Notes: generated from the letters alone by a model not told the origin. DNA of 57,951 nt from Mangrovicoccus sp. (GCA_025800345.1 JAOXSB010000078.1:1-57951); one strand, 5' to 3'. Shown: positions 19,244 to 29,201, numbered from the stretch's first letter. Numbers and translations: made by a program.

Positions 19244-20071
19244 TTAGTCGCGCAGCAAATCGTTGATCGAGGTTTTCGAGCGGGTTTGCGCATCCACCCG
19301 TTTCACGATCACGGCGCAATAAAGGCTCACGCCGTTCTTGGAGGGCATGGAGCCGGCCACAACCACCGAACCTGCGGGCACTTCGCCATACATCACTTCG
19401 CCGGTTTCGCGATCGACGATCTTAGTGGATTGGCCGATGAAAACGCCCATGCCCAGAACCGAGCCTTCACGCACGATCACGCCTTCGACCACCTCAGAGC
19501 GCGCGCCGATAAAGCAATTGTCTTCGATGATGGTCGGGCCAGCTTGCATAGGTTCCAGCACCCCGCCGATGCCAACGCCGCCAGAAAGATGCACGTTTTT
19601 GCCGATCTGAGCGCAAGAGCCCACCGTGGCCCACGTGTCCACCATAGTGCCGCTATCCACATAAGCGCCAAGATTGACGAAAGACGGCATCAGCACCACG
19701 CCGGGCGCGATATAGGCAGAGCGGCGCACAACGCAATTGGGCACAGCGCGGAACCCAGCTTCGCCCCATTCCGCATCGCCCCAACCGACAAATTTGCTAT
19801 CGACCTTATCCCACCAGCCGCCGCCTTGGGGGCCGCCCTCTTGCAGGGCCATATCCTTAAGACGGAAGCCCAGCAGAACCGCTTTTTTCGCCCATTGGTT
19901 CACATGCCATTGGCCATCTTCCTGGCGCTCGGCCACGCGCAGCGTGCCGCTATCTAGCGCGTTCAGCGTGGTTTCAATCGCCTCGCGGGTTTCCCCGGTG
20001 GTCGCTGGGGTGATGGTATCGCGGGCCTCCCAAGCGGCCTCGATCGCGGTTTCCAATTGCTCATGCGCCAT
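19244..20071 (-). CDS. dapD: 2,3,4,5-tetrahydropyridine-2,6-dicarboxylate N-succinyltransferase
   Basis: The 275-aa enzyme succinylates tetrahydrodipicolinate in the lysine/diaminopimelate pathway. The N-terminal helical domain ([14 protein letters not shown]) is followed by a left-handed beta-helix of hexapeptide repeats ([40 protein letters not shown]). The DapD active-site segments [14 protein letters not shown] and [16 protein letters not shown] are present. Length is exactly typical. No other dap gene is adjacent. Confidence 0.96.
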   Translation of the reverse strand: MAHEQLETAIEAAWEARDTITPATTGETREAIETTLNALDSGTLRVAERQEDGQWHVNQWAKKAVLLGFRLKDMALQEGGPQGGGWWDKVDSKFVGWGDAEWGEAGFRAVPNCVVRRSAYIAPGVVLMPSFVNLGAYVDSGTMVDTWATVGSCAQIGKNVHLSGGVGIGGVLEPMQAGPTIIEDNCFIGARSEVVEGVIVREGSVLGMGVFIGQSTKIVDRETGEVMYGEVPAGSVVVAGSMPSKNGVSLYCAVIVKRVDAQTRSKTSINDLLRD

Positions 20072-20169
20072 CTGGCCCGTCCCTTTGCTGTCAATCTTTT
20101 CGGGCCTGACCTAGCTTTCCCAGCAGCGCGGGGCAATGGCGGAATAGAGCGCTTGGCACCCCCTTACTG

Positions 20170-20901
20170 CTAAACCCAGCCAGAACGGCGTATAGATCGC
20201 AACCCTGCTAAAACCCCCAAACCGGAAAGCGCTGCCAAAAGCGCCGTAGGCAAGGGGACAATCGCTGGGCCCTGTTCGCGGATCTGCCCGACAAAAGTGG
20301 CAGTATTGGTTGCATTTTCAGCGGTCCAGAAGCTATCAAACAACTTTCCATCCACCTGGAAACCCACAATATCAAATATATAAGAGACGCCATCTAACTC
20401 AAAGCTTTCACTCAAGGCACGGTTGCGTGTCGCCACCACCTGATCTGCGCAGCCCGCGCTATTATCAGCATTAGGATTGGCACAAATCTCTGCACCGTTA
20501 TCGGTTTCATTATGCGCAAAACTGAATACCGTCGTGATCGGCGCAACCACACCACTGATCCGTAAGGACAGTTCTAAATCTGTTGAGAGCAAATAGTCGC
20601 TGTCAGCGTAAATCGGCATATTGATATGGGAAAAGCTGCCCAAGTCGAAAGCTGAGCCTGTGGTGATCTTTCCTGGTGCCGAAAATGCCGATATGAAGTC
20701 ATAACCGCTCTGGCCGCCATCGGTTGCAGGTTCACCCCAACGCAAACATGCATCGCTTTCACAGCTTGGATCGGCCCCCAATGCCGTCTTGCTATTGACC
20801 CAACGGCCTTCGACAATCTCCACCGTCAGCGTGCTGGCCTGAACAGCCCCCGCCCAGAGCCACAGCACGCCTAGAATAATACGCATCCAAATCGCGATCA
20901 T
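20170..20901 (-). CDS. THxN-family PEP-CTERM (VPLPA-type) exported protein, copy 1
   Basis: The 243-aa protein has a signal peptide after the ATG at 20901 (MIAIWMRIILGVLWLWAGAVQAS; GGGAGAG upstream). A body starts TLTVEIVEGRWVNS, and a C-terminal sorting signal has VPLPTALLAALSGLGVLAGL followed by basic residues. This is the VPLPA/PEP-CTERM tripartite signal processed by an exosortase. The THxN motif of the family appears here as SHIN (GSFSHINMPI). It is clearly paralogous to the next gene (same EIVEGRW, GxPATxxGQSGYDF, FSFxHxET and IFDxxGFQ blocks). The likely fate is the cell surface; function is unknown. Confidence 0.85.
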   Translation of the reverse strand: MIAIWMRIILGVLWLWAGAVQASTLTVEIVEGRWVNSKTALGADPSCESDACLRWGEPATDGGQSGYDFISAFSAPGKITTGSAFDLGSFSHINMPIYADSDYLLSTDLELSLRISGVVAPITTVFSFAHNETDNGAEICANPNADNSAGCADQVVATRNRALSESFELDGVSYIFDIVGFQVDGKLFDSFWTAENATNTATFVGQIREQGPAIVPLPTALLAALSGLGVLAGLRSIRRSGWV

Positions 20902-21045
20902 CAGCACTCTCCCACTGGATATTGCATATGACGCGTTCTGTCGCCGGTAGGATTCAACACGAAACCCCGCTTTCAACCTAAGGGTAACCATCTCATTTCG
21001 CGAGTGTTTTTTCGGTTTATGCTGAAGCATCCCTTAACGTTGAAC

Positions 21046-21078
21046 GCGAAAAACGCAGGCGCGCCAACGCCTGCGTTT
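21046..21078 (-). terminator. Rho-independent terminator after THxN copy 2
   Basis: A perfect 11-bp stem (AAACGCAGGCG, 6-nt loop, CGCCTGCGTTT) is followed on the minus strand by TT, 22 bases after the stop of the gene ending at 21100. It separates the two tandem THxN genes. Confidence 0.8.
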
Positions 21079-21099
21079 CCCGATGCTTATAATACTCGC

Positions 21100-21822
21100 T
21101 TATGCGCGGCGGCGCATATGTCCAAGCCCCGCCAAAGCGCCAAGACCGCTCATCAAGCCCAACACCGCTGCAGGCACGGGCACTGGCGAAGGATCTACGG
21201 TGCGGAACTGGCCCACCAAGACCGCTTGGTTCTTGGCCCGCTCTGCAGTCAAGAAAGAGGTGAAGAAAGCATCTTGGGTCTGAAAGCCGAGCACGTCAAA
21301 GATATAGGTGACCCCATCGATTTCAAACGTATCGCTGAGCGATTCATTCACCGTGGCCGAAACACGATCGGCACAACCATTGCCATTGGGGCCCGCGGGA
21401 TAGGCGCATGGATTGGCCGAGTTGGGCGTTTCATCATGCTCAAAGCTGAAGGTGGTCACAATCGGGGTCGGATCGCCGTTGACCTCGATGTAAACCTCAA
21501 GATCGGTACTCACCAAGCTTGGTGGAAAAACCGGAAAGTTCAAATGGGTGAAACTGCCCAGATTGAATTGCACATTCTCACTGACAGTGCCCATTGCGGC
21601 AAAATTCGTGGTGAAATCATACCCGCTCTGGCCCGCATTCGTGGCCGGATCTCCCCAACGGATACTATCTGTTCCTAGGCCGCTAGGCGCGCCACCATCG
21701 GCCAATATCGAATTCTGCCAGCGGCCCTCAACGATATTGATATCCAACGTCACTGCTTGGGCAGATACGGCACAGCTCATCACAGCGGCCGCCAGCGCAA
21801 CCGCAACACTCTTCGCAATCAT
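21100..21822 (-). CDS. THxN-family PEP-CTERM (VPLPA-type) exported protein, copy 2
   Basis: The 240-aa protein has a signal peptide (MIAKSVAVALAAAVMSCAVSAQA) from the ATG at 21822, preceded by AGGA at good spacing. It has the canonical THLN motif (GSFTHLNFPVF), EIDGVTYIFDVLGFQ, and a C-terminal VPVPAAVLGLMSGLGALAGLG plus MRRRA sorting tail. The body is about half identical by eye to copy 1, so the pair arose by tandem duplication. No exosortase gene is in the window. Function is unknown; surface anchoring is inferred from the sorting tail. Confidence 0.87.
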   Translation of the reverse strand: MIAKSVAVALAAAVMSCAVSAQAVTLDINIVEGRWQNSILADGGAPSGLGTDSIRWGDPATNAGQSGYDFTTNFAAMGTVSENVQFNLGSFTHLNFPVFPPSLVSTDLEVYIEVNGDPTPIVTTFSFEHDETPNSANPCAYPAGPNGNGCADRVSATVNESLSDTFEIDGVTYIFDVLGFQTQDAFFTSFLTAERAKNQAVLVGQFRTVDPSPVPVPAAVLGLMSGLGALAGLGHMRRRA

Positions 21823-22086
21823 GGAAGTCATCCTGTTATTGATTTGGTAAGCGACGCGTTCTGCCGTCTGAAAAGCGCCCTCTTGCGCCTTGATGACGCT
21901 AAGTAACCTAGCCTGAGCGCTATTTCTAATTTTATGAGATTGTCTGGTTAATGCGCGAAAGTGCTTCCACATTCTTCAAAGGGCACAGACCAGGATCAAG
22001 CGCCATTCATGCCCCTAGTATCCCCGTGCCGCGCCCTGTAGCCTTGGACTGGGGAAGGTCAATTAGCAAAGGCGAGACGCGCGCAT

Positions 22087-22890
22087 ATGAAGGATCACAA
22101 AGCCCACCCGCTACCCGATGCCCGCGAGGATATCGCCCGCGCGAAAATCATTCCGGACACACCGCAAACTCGCTCGCCCACCCATCGGCTGGCCTATGCG
22201 GATGCGGATTTTCTCACCCGCGATGATCTGCGCCCGGTGCGGCTGCAATTGGAACTGCTGAAAACCCAGATCGCTTTGGATGAGCGGGGGATCGAATCCA
22301 CCGTGGTGATGTTTGGCGGCGCGCGCATTCCCGCACCAGAGCAAAAAGATCAGGCAAGATCGCAAACACTGGCAGAGCTGTCCGGCTTTTATGAAGAAGC
22401 CCGCCGCTTTGCCCGTATGGTGACCGAGCGCAGCGTGCAAAGCGGCAATCGCGAAGGGGTAATTGTCACCGGTGGCGGCCCTGGCGTGATGGAAGCAGGC
22501 AATCTGGGAGCCAAAGAGGCTGGCGGCGTGTCTATCGGGCTCAATATCGTGCTGCCCCATGAACAGGCGCCAAACCTGCATGTGACCCCGGATCTGTCCT
22601 TCAATTTCCACTATTTCGCCGTGCGGAAAATGCATTTCCTCATGCGCGCAAAGGCTATCACGGTGTTTCCAGGGGGTTTTGGCACCTTGGATGAGTTGTT
22701 CGAAGCGCTGACCTTGATCCAAACCAAACGCATGGCCCCGGTGCCGATCTTGTTGTTTGGCGAAGCGTTCTGGCGCTCTATCGTCAATTGGGAGGCTTTG
22801 GCCGATTCCGGCACCATCGCGCCAGAGGATCTGGAGCTGTTCACTTTTGTGGAAACCGCTGAAGACGCCATGGCCCAGCTGGCTTTTTGA
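22087..22890 (+). CDS. LOG-family protein (TIGR00730 / cytokinin riboside phosphoribohydrolase-like)
   Basis: The 267-aa Rossmann-like protein has both LOG signatures: GGGPGVMEAGN at about residues 135-145 and PGGFGTLDELFE at about 196-207. LOG enzymes release the base from nucleoside monophosphates. Many bacterial homologues are AMP nucleosidases or of unknown substrate, and older annotation as lysine decarboxylase is wrong. An N-terminal extension of about 70 residues before VVMFGGARIP marks the longer bacterial subfamily. Its stop abuts the converging acpS stop. Confidence 0.9.
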   Translation: MKDHKAHPLPDAREDIARAKIIPDTPQTRSPTHRLAYADADFLTRDDLRPVRLQLELLKTQIALDERGIESTVVMFGGARIPAPEQKDQARSQTLAELSGFYEEARRFARMVTERSVQSGNREGVIVTGGGPGVMEAGNLGAKEAGGVSIGLNIVLPHEQAPNLHVTPDLSFNFHYFAVRKMHFLMRAKAITVFPGGFGTLDELFEALTLIQTKRMAPVPILLFGEAFWRSIVNWEALADSGTIAPEDLELFTFVETAEDAMAQLAF

Positions 22891-23292
22891 TCAGGTCTTG
22901 GGCCGGGCCTCGATAATGACAAAGGCCTGCGCCCAAGGGTGATCATCGGTCAGCGTCACATGAATGATCGCCTCATGCCCTGGCGGGGTCATCTCCGCCA
23001 GACGCGTGGCGGCCCAACCCGTCACCTGCATCACAGGCTGGCCGGTTTCCAAATTGGTCACCGCCATGTCTTTCCAGGAAATGCCCATGCGCAGCCCCGT
23101 GCCGAGCGCTTTGGAGCAGGCCTCTTTCGCAGCCCAGCGTTTGGCATAAGTGCCCGCCACATCCGCCCGCGCCTCTGCTTTGCGCTGCTCGGTCTTGGTG
23201 AAAACCCGGTTGCGAAAGCGATCGCCAAACCGCGCCAACGTGCCTTCAATCCGCTCGATATTGGCCAGATCCGTGCCAATGCCCAGGATCAT
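22891..23292 (-). CDS. acpS: Holo-[acyl-carrier-protein] synthase
   Basis: The 133-aa enzyme transfers 4'-phosphopantetheine from CoA to acyl carrier protein. Motifs are [12 protein letters not shown] (Mg-binding Asp) and [14 protein letters not shown] (catalytic Glu), both standard for AcpS, and the length is normal. The ATG at 23292 gives the canonical MILGIGTDL start. It is convergent and abutting with the LOG gene, and 71 bases downstream of ggpS. Confidence 0.95.
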   Translation of the reverse strand: MILGIGTDLANIERIEGTLARFGDRFRNRVFTKTEQRKAEARADVAGTYAKRWAAKEACSKALGTGLRMGISWKDMAVTNLETGQPVMQVTGWAATRLAEMTPPGHEAIIHVTLTDDHPWAQAFVIIEARPKT

Positions 23293-23362
23293 ACCCGCCG
23301 CCCAAGCGCAGCCCGCGCCCCCATTGCCTGGGGCGGGATGGGAAAGCCCAAGATCATATGCA

Positions 23363-24862
23363 TCACCCTTTGCCGAGCCCGCCAAAGCTGGCCATTTGCG
23401 CATCGGCCCACGCGGTAACGGAATTGCGCCGCACCGCGCCGCGCAGCAATTCCATGCGCTTGCGCCGCTCTTCTTCTTCCATCTCAAGGGCGATCATCAG
23501 CGCTTGATCCATGGAGCGATGGGAAAACGGGTTGGTGATCACCGCCGAAGACAGCACCACAGAGGCCCCGGCGAATTCCGACAGGATAAGCACTCCATCC
23601 CCATCCACGCGGCTGGCCACATATTCCTCGCAGACCAAGTTCATACCATCGGCCAAAGGCGTGATCCAAGCCACATCGGCGCTGCGATAATAGGCGATCA
23701 AATCCTTGAAAGGGATCGGGGTCGAGATCAGCGAGACCGGCTGCCAATCGAAACTGCCAAAACTGCCATTGAGCCGCCCAGCCACTTGCTCGATCCCTGA
23801 TTGCACCTCTTCATAGGCGGTCATATTGCGATTGGCACTGACCGAGACATGCATGAGCCGCACTTTGCCATGCAGTTCTGGATGCTCTGTCAGCACCCGC
23901 TCAAAGCTTTCGAGCTGCTCAATCCCGCCCTTGGTATAGTCGGTGCGCCCCACCGATAGGATCAGCCGGGTATCCGGCCCCAATTCCGTGCGCACCGAGG
24001 CCATGCCAGCGGCGGTTTCTGGGGCCCAGGCCTGGCTTTCGATGAAATCCACATCCACCCCCACCGGGGCGGCCACCACCCGGATCTTACGATCCTCATA
24101 GCCAATCACAGCCGGGGCACGGCGGTCGCTGAGCGCGGTGCCTTCCGTGGTGAAATCGCTGGGCACGGTTTCGCGCTCAAGCACGGTGACATCCAAAAGC
24201 GATTGCGACACGGTCACGAAATTCGCCGCAAAGCGCGGGATGTGGAACCCCACCACATCGCAGGCCAACAGGCTTTCCACGATCTCACGGCGCCAAGGCA
24301 GCACATTGAACATATCCGCCGAGGGAAAGGGGGTGTGATGGAAAAAGCTGATGCGCAGATCCGGGCGCATTTGGCGCAAATACCCCGGCACTAGCCATAG
24401 ATTATAGTCATGCACCCACACCACCGCGCCCTCAGCCGCCTCGGCTGCTGCGGCCTCGGCAAAGGACCAATTCACCTGGCGAAAAGTCGGCCAATCCACC
24501 GGGTCGTAATTATAGCGCTCCTTGAAAGAATGCAGGATCGGCCAGAACGCTTCTTTCGAGGTCACATGATAAAAGCTGCGCACTTGCTCGGCGGTCAAAG
24601 GCAGGCGCGAGACGCTGTATTTGCCAAAACTGTCTTCGATCTCCACCACCCGATCAAAGCCAGGATCGGTGGTATCTTCGGCCTCTTTCCAAGCCACCCA
24701 GGCGGCGTGGTTCACCCGGCCGAAAAAGCTTTTCAGCGTCGGGACAATCCCATTGGGGCTTTTGTTCTCGCGAAAGATCGTCTCGCCGTTTTCTTCAACC
24801 TCTTCGTATGGCTGACGGTGATATACGATCACCAAATCGCTCGGGGCGTGCTTTTCAGCCAT
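23363..24862 (-). CDS. ggpS: Glucosylglycerol-phosphate synthase (GT20 family)
   Basis: The 499-aa glycosyltransferase is related to OtsA but carries GgpS-specific blocks recalled from cyanobacterial enzymes: [16 protein letters not shown] near the N-terminus, [51 protein letters not shown] and [19 protein letters not shown]. These place it with GgpS rather than trehalose-6-phosphate synthase. GgpS joins ADP-glucose and glycerol-3-phosphate to make glucosylglycerol-phosphate, precursor of an osmolyte. The start overlaps the upstream phosphatase gene by 8 bases, and gpsA (making glycerol-3-phosphate) is first in the same run. This context strongly supports the call. Confidence 0.9.
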   Translation of the reverse strand: MAEKHAPSDLVIVYHRQPYEEVEENGETIFRENKSPNGIVPTLKSFFGRVNHAAWVAWKEAEDTTDPGFDRVVEIEDSFGKYSVSRLPLTAEQVRSFYHVTSKEAFWPILHSFKERYNYDPVDWPTFRQVNWSFAEAAAAEAAEGAVVWVHDYNLWLVPGYLRQMRPDLRISFFHHTPFPSADMFNVLPWRREIVESLLACDVVGFHIPRFAANFVTVSQSLLDVTVLERETVPSDFTTEGTALSDRRAPAVIGYEDRKIRVVAAPVGVDVDFIESQAWAPETAAGMASVRTELGPDTRLILSVGRTDYTKGGIEQLESFERVLTEHPELHGKVRLMHVSVSANRNMTAYEEVQSGIEQVAGRLNGSFGSFDWQPVSLISTPIPFKDLIAYYRSADVAWITPLADGMNLVCEEYVASRVDGDGVLILSEFAGASVVLSSAVITNPFSHRSMDQALMIALEMEEEERRKRMELLRGAVRRNSVTAWADAQMASFGGLGKG

Positions 24863-25625
24863 CCGTCAAAATCTCCAAATCATGCATCTTCAAGGCACTG
24901 ATCGCCTCTAAAATTCCTGCCGCGCCAATCGCTTCGGCCCGGTGCACATGGTCCTGCCCATCCAGCGCTGCGAGCAAAGCGGGCTCTGATCCGCCCACGG
25001 CCACCGCAGGCAGTCCCGCGACCAGCATCGACAGATCATTAAGCGTATCACCGGCCGCCAAAACCCGCTCTTCTTGAACCCCCAAATGGGCGATCAACCG
25101 CCGCAGCGAGGGGCCTTTGCTCACGCCTTTGGGCAATACATCGAAATATTGATCCGCTGAGATCAACCAATCATGACCCAACTCCTCCACCACAAGCTTA
25201 ACGCTTGGGTCAAAGCTCTGCGGATCCATGTCATAGCTGACGCGATAGCGAAATTCCGTGGGCTGCAATTGCAGCCCTGGCTGACCCTCAAGCTTGGCAC
25301 GCACATCGCCCCCAGCATCGCCCCAGATCTCAGCAATCTCGCGTTCCAATTCAGCGATGGGTTCAATCCCTTGGCTTGGCGAAACCTTAGCAATGGTGGT
25401 GCCCACATCACCGACCACATATTCCGGCCATGGCACGCCGCTGGCGCAGAGCTCACCAATAAATTCCGGATCCCGCCCGGTGACAAAGATCAGCCCCACC
25501 GTGTCGCGGTTTGCCTCGATCCAGTCATAAAGCGCCGCGCGGTCCGCCTCTGCCCCACCTAAGAAGGTGCCATCCAAATCCGTGGCAAGGACAAAGCGGC
25601 GATCACAAAGAGACTGGTCAGACAT
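24855..25625 (-). CDS. HAD-superfamily phosphatase, probable glucosylglycerol-phosphate phosphatase
   Basis: The 256-aa HAD hydrolase of the Cof/sucrose-phosphatase-like type has motif I LATDLDGTFLGG (D16, D18), motif II FVTGRDPE, the motif III lysine region around VLPKGVSKGPSLRRL, and motif IV AAGDTLNDLSM. The gene lies between gpsA (4-base gap) and ggpS (8-base overlap), so dephosphorylation of glucosylglycerol-3-phosphate is the natural inference. Some bacteria fuse such a HAD domain to GgpS. Mannosyl-3-phosphoglycerate phosphatase-type activity is the main alternative. The ATG at 25625 places motif I as expected; a longer in-frame start inside gpsA is unlikely. Confidence 0.85.
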   Translation of the reverse strand: MSDQSLCDRRFVLATDLDGTFLGGAEADRAALYDWIEANRDTVGLIFVTGRDPEFIGELCASGVPWPEYVVGDVGTTIAKVSPSQGIEPIAELEREIAEIWGDAGGDVRAKLEGQPGLQLQPTEFRYRVSYDMDPQSFDPSVKLVVEELGHDWLISADQYFDVLPKGVSKGPSLRRLIAHLGVQEERVLAAGDTLNDLSMLVAGLPAVAVGGSEPALLAALDGQDHVHRAEAIGAAGILEAISALKMHDLEILTDG

Positions 25626-25629
25626 AGGT

Positions 25630-26700
25630 TTATCCTGCAAGCCCCGCCCCGGTGGGGTGGGCAATTTCGAGATCCAAAGAATTGGGTTCAGCCTGAATCG
25701 GAGAAGACCAGAACTGTGCAAAAGTCTCGCGAAGATCGCCGCCTTCATGCAGAATTTTATGCACTGCAGCGCAGATCGGCATTTTCACCCCAAGACGATG
25801 GGCCAAATCGATCACCGAGACCGCATTAACCTCGCCTTCGACAACCACGGGCTTGCCGTCGAAACAATCACTGCGGCGGCGACCTTGGCCCAATTGCACC
25901 CCAAGCGCCATATTGCGCGAGGTTGTCGAGGAACAGGTAAGCGTCAAATCCCCCGCGCCTGACAGTCCGGTGACAGTCTCGCGTCGCCCGCCCAATGCCT
26001 GGGCCAGGGTTTTCATCTCATCCATGCCGCGCACAATCAGTGCCGCACGGGTATTTTCCGCATAGCCCGCCCCGGTCATCATCCCGCAAGCGATGGCGAT
26101 CACGTTTTTCACCGCGCCGCCCACTTCAACCCCGATCAGATCATCCGAGACATAGGGGCGGAAACTGCCCGATCCAAAACTCACAGCCAGGCGCGCCGCT
26201 GGGCTCGCTTCGGGATGGAGCCGGTCCGCATAGCTGAAAGGAAAGGCCACTGTGGCCGCGGTATAATCCCCTTGCGCGGCTTCTAAGGCAAAGGTTGGCC
26301 CCGACAGCGCGCCCACGGGGGTTTCCGGCAAAACCTGGGCGGCCACTTCACTCATGAGCAAGCCAGAGCCCGCCTCGATCCCTTTGGCGCAGAGCACAAG
26401 CGGCACCCCTGCCCGCAAATGCGGCGCGATCTGCTCGCAAATCTGACGAACCGTGCGCGACGGGGTCACCAATAGCACCACATCCGCGCCTGAAACCGCC
26501 GCAGTCAGATCATCGCTGGGCTGGATGCCTTCGGGCAAGGCAAGCCCTGGCAAATACGGGGTTTCACCCTGGGCGATCTGGTGCAAAACAGCGCGATCAC
26601 GCCCCCATAGGCAGACCTCGCGCCCGGCGCGCCGCGCCAAAACCGCCAAAGCCGTGCCCCAAGAACCGGCCCCGAGCACCGTCACACGCGCGAAAGGCAT
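25630..26700 (-). CDS. gpsA: Glycerol-3-phosphate dehydrogenase [NAD(P)+]
   Basis: The 356-aa enzyme reduces DHAP to glycerol-3-phosphate. The Rossmann motif VTVLGAGSWGTALAVL is at the N-terminus of the ATG-26700 start. LCAKGIE, ALSGPTFALEAAQGD, the catalytic lysine in VEVGGAVKNVIAIACGM, and LSGAGDLTLTCSS are all present. Starts at 26751 or 26808 would add 17-36 residues before the Rossmann fold; none has a clear ribosome site. Its product is the acceptor for GgpS, so the gene may serve osmolyte synthesis as well as, or instead of, lipids. Confidence 0.93.
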   Translation of the reverse strand: MPFARVTVLGAGSWGTALAVLARRAGREVCLWGRDRAVLHQIAQGETPYLPGLALPEGIQPSDDLTAAVSGADVVLLVTPSRTVRQICEQIAPHLRAGVPLVLCAKGIEAGSGLLMSEVAAQVLPETPVGALSGPTFALEAAQGDYTAATVAFPFSYADRLHPEASPAARLAVSFGSGSFRPYVSDDLIGVEVGGAVKNVIAIACGMMTGAGYAENTRAALIVRGMDEMKTLAQALGGRRETVTGLSGAGDLTLTCSSTTSRNMALGVQLGQGRRRSDCFDGKPVVVEGEVNAVSVIDLAHRLGVKMPICAAVHKILHEGGDLRETFAQFWSSPIQAEPNSLDLEIAHPTGAGLAG

Positions 26701-26910
26701 AGATGTGGAAGACGGGATCTGGGGGGCTGAACTGCGCGGCTCTGTGCTCATGGGCGGTCTATCGCATTCATACCCCGCAGACGCAACTCTGACCGAAGGG
26801 GACGACATTAACCCTAAGCAACATCAAATGCGGTGAGACCGCCAAAATTAACCCGCTCTTAAACTGTAATTCATAACGATTTCAGGGGGTAAATGAACTA
26901 GGGGTGGATT

Positions 26911-27546
26911 ATGAAGCGCAGGGGTTTTCTTGGTCGCGCAGCAGCCGTTGTCGTCGCAGGGGGCCTAGCAAGGCCAAGCCAAGCCGCACTTGCGTGTTAT
27001 CCCATCCATAGTGCCAAAAATAAGTGCGTTGCAGGAGTGGTGAAAACGCCTCCGATCCCGCAGGATCCTTGCCGCGCATTAAGCTGGGCCAATTGCCTCT
27101 CTTACATGCTGACAGGTTATGGAGCAAAATTGAGCAGCGAAGCTATCCTAGCACGCTATGGCGATAGCCATGAATGTCTCGCGCCCTCAAAAACCGATGA
27201 GGATCGTTTGATGGCCGCTGCGGGGATTTGGAAAGACGCTTACGGGCGACGCTTTTTGCTCCAACCCAAGCGGCTCAGCGATCTCAGCCACGGGGAAATG
27301 CCGCTCGCCGAGGCGCAAACCCTGATCTCGCGGATCACAAGGCAGCCGATCTTATGCGGCTCGGCCGGCCACACCACGTTATTGACCGAATTCACCTATG
27401 TGGATGGTGTATTTTCCCGCCTGCAGATCCGAGGCGGCACGGTGCGCGATCCTTGGAGCGGTTCGGAAAACCTGCGCCCGCTGAGCGATGAAGAACTGAA
27501 AACCCCTGCTTATTTGATCGCCTTAAGCATTCGCCCCCTGCCCTAA
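26911..27546 (+). CDS. Tat-exported papain-like cysteine peptidase-family protein
   Basis: The 211-aa protein starts MKRRGFLGRAAAVVVAGG, a twin-arginine-type signal. The body has a papain-like (C39-type) pattern: SWANCLSYMLTGYG near residue 60 (candidate nucleophile Cys), GSAGHTTLLTEF (candidate His, about residue 152), and VRDPWSG (candidate Asp, about residue 180), matching the HxxxL...DPWxG arrangement of that fold. Catalytic activity is inferred. It stands alone, facing pckA across a shared terminator. The substrate is unknown. Confidence 0.8.
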   Translation: MKRRGFLGRAAAVVVAGGLARPSQAALACYPIHSAKNKCVAGVVKTPPIPQDPCRALSWANCLSYMLTGYGAKLSSEAILARYGDSHECLAPSKTDEDRLMAAAGIWKDAYGRRFLLQPKRLSDLSHGEMPLAEAQTLISRITRQPILCGSAGHTTLLTEFTYVDGVFSRLQIRGGTVRDPWSGSENLRPLSDEELKTPAYLIALSIRPLP

Positions 27547-27582
27547 CAAAAAACCCCCAGAAGCCAGGCTTCGGGGGGTTTA
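27547..27582. terminator. Bidirectional Rho-independent terminator
   Basis: A strong hairpin (CCCCC/GGGGG and GAAG/CTTC arms) is flanked by an A run on the left and TTT on the right. It serves the papain-like gene on the plus strand and pckA on the minus strand, where the stem is followed by TTTTTT. Confidence 0.88.
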
Positions 27583-27602
27583 ATGCTGCGATGTTAAAGC
27601 GA

Positions 27603-29201
27603 TCAGCCGATAGCGACGGCTTTCACATCTTCATCGATATAAGCGACATATTGTTCGAAGTTGTCGCTGAACATTTTCACCAGCTTGGCCGCTTGCGCGT
27701 CATAGGCTGCGGGATCTTCCCAAGTGGCGCGGGGGTCAAGCAGTTGAGTATCAACGCCAGGCACGGCCACAGGCACGTCAAAGCCAAAATTCGGATCTTT
27801 GCGGAATTCGGCCTCGTTGAGCGAGCCGTCCAGCGCCGCAGTGAGCAAAGCACGGGTGGCTTTGATCGGCATGCGCGAGCCGGTGCCATGCGCCCCGCCA
27901 GTCCAGCCAGTGTTCACCAGCCAGCAAGTGGCGCCATGCTTGGCGATTTTATCACGCAGCAAGTTGCCATAAACTTCCGGGCGGCTTGGCATGAAAGGCG
28001 CGCCAAAGCAGGTGGAGAAAGTCGGCTGAGGCTCGGTCACACCGCGCTCAGTACCCGCCGCTTTAGCGGTAAAGCCCGACAGGAAGTGATACATGGCCTG
28101 AGCTGGGCTCAAACGCGAGATCGGCGGCATAACGCCAAAGGCGTCACAGGTCAGCATCACGATGTTTTTCGGATGTCCGCCCAGCCCAGTTTCCGATGCG
28201 TTGGGAATGTAATCCAACGGATAGGCACAACGCATATTCGCGGTCAGGCTGTCATCTTCGAAATCAAGCTCAAAGGTCTCTTCATCATAGACCATGTTCT
28301 CGATCACAGTGCCGAACATGCCGGTGGTCGCGAAAATCTCGGGCTCAGCTTCAGCCGAAAGATTGATGGTTTTCGCGTAGCAGCCGCCTTCAAAGTTGAA
28401 CACGCCGCGATCGGTCCAGCCATGTTCATCATCACCGATCAAGGTGCGCTCGGGATCGGCCGAAAGCGTGGTTTTCCCGGTGCCGGAAAGGCCAAAGAAC
28501 ACCGCCGCATCCACCGGATTGCCTTCCACGTGGTTGGCGGAGCAATGCATCGGCATGACGCCTTTTTCGGGCAGCAGATAGTTCATCAGCCCGAAGATGC
28601 CTTTTTTGTTTTCACCGGCATATTGAGTATTGCCGATCAAGATCAGTTTTTTCTCGATATTCACCGCGATCACGGTGGTGGAGCGACAGCCATGACGCTC
28701 GGGATCAGCCATAAAGCTGGGGCAGTTGATCACGGTGAATTCCGGATCGAACACATCCAGTTCGGCTGCGGTGGGGCAGCGGAACATATGGCGGATAAAC
28801 AGGTTGTGCCAGGCCAGCTCAGTCACCAGGCGCACATCAAGACGATGCTCAGGATCGGCACCGCAGAACATGTCCTGCACGAAGTAATCGCGGCCTTTCA
28901 TATGCTCTAGCATATCTGCATAGAGCACGTCGAAATGCGCTTCGGACATCTCATTGGTGTTTTCCCACCAAATCTTGTCTTCGGTCGAGGCATTGCGCAC
29001 GGTGAACTTGTCTTTGGGCGAACGGCCGGTGAATTCACCGGTTGCGCACAAGAACGCGCCGCCTTGGCCCAGATGCCCTTCTTTGCGCTGCAGCGCATGT
29101 TCGATGATGGCAGGCTCAAGCAGGTTGTAATGCACTGAACCCAGGTCAGTCATGCCCTGAGTTTCGAGCGTCCGGGACGGATTCACGCGTCCGATGGTCA
29201 T
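27603..29201 (-). CDS. pckA: Phosphoenolpyruvate carboxykinase (ATP)
   Basis: The 532-aa enzyme converts oxaloacetate and ATP to PEP, CO2 and ADP, the first committed step of gluconeogenesis. ATP-type motifs are [12 protein letters not shown], the PEPCK kinase-1a P-loop [24 protein letters not shown], and [10 protein letters not shown]. The ATG at 29201 gives [13 protein letters not shown], typical of Rhodobacteraceae PckA; a start 18 codons upstream is less likely. It is divergent from chvI. In agrobacteria ChvG-ChvI controls pckA, which fits this placement. Confidence 0.96.
   Translation of the reverse strand: MTIGRVNPSRTLETQGMTDLGSVHYNLLEPAIIEHALQRKEGHLGQGGAFLCATGEFTGRSPKDKFTVRNASTEDKIWWENTNEMSEAHFDVLYADMLEHMKGRDYFVQDMFCGADPEHRLDVRLVTELAWHNLFIRHMFRCPTAAELDVFDPEFTVINCPSFMADPERHGCRSTTVIAVNIEKKLILIGNTQYAGENKKGIFGLMNYLLPEKGVMPMHCSANHVEGNPVDAAVFFGLSGTGKTTLSADPERTLIGDDEHGWTDRGVFNFEGGCYAKTINLSAEAEPEIFATTGMFGTVIENMVYDEETFELDFEDDSLTANMRCAYPLDYIPNASETGLGGHPKNIVMLTCDAFGVMPPISRLSPAQAMYHFLSGFTAKAAGTERGVTEPQPTFSTCFGAPFMPSRPEVYGNLLRDKIAKHGATCWLVNTGWTGGAHGTGSRMPIKATRALLTAALDGSLNEAEFRKDPNFGFDVPVAVPGVDTQLLDPRATWEDPAAYDAQAAKLVKMFSDNFEQYVAYIDEDVKAVAIG

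Noticed and set aside
22087-22890. Lysine decarboxylase
   Set aside because: GGGPGVMEA and PGGFGTLDE are LOG-family motifs; the decarboxylase name is a legacy misannotation of this family.
23363-24862. OtsA trehalose-6-phosphate synthase
   Set aside because: Same fold, but the N-terminal and acceptor-site blocks match GgpS, and the gpsA plus phosphatase context fits glucosylglycerol.
27591-28910. 439-codon plus-strand frame opposite pckA
   Set aside because: It is fully antisense to an unambiguous PEP carboxykinase; no motif or ribosome site.
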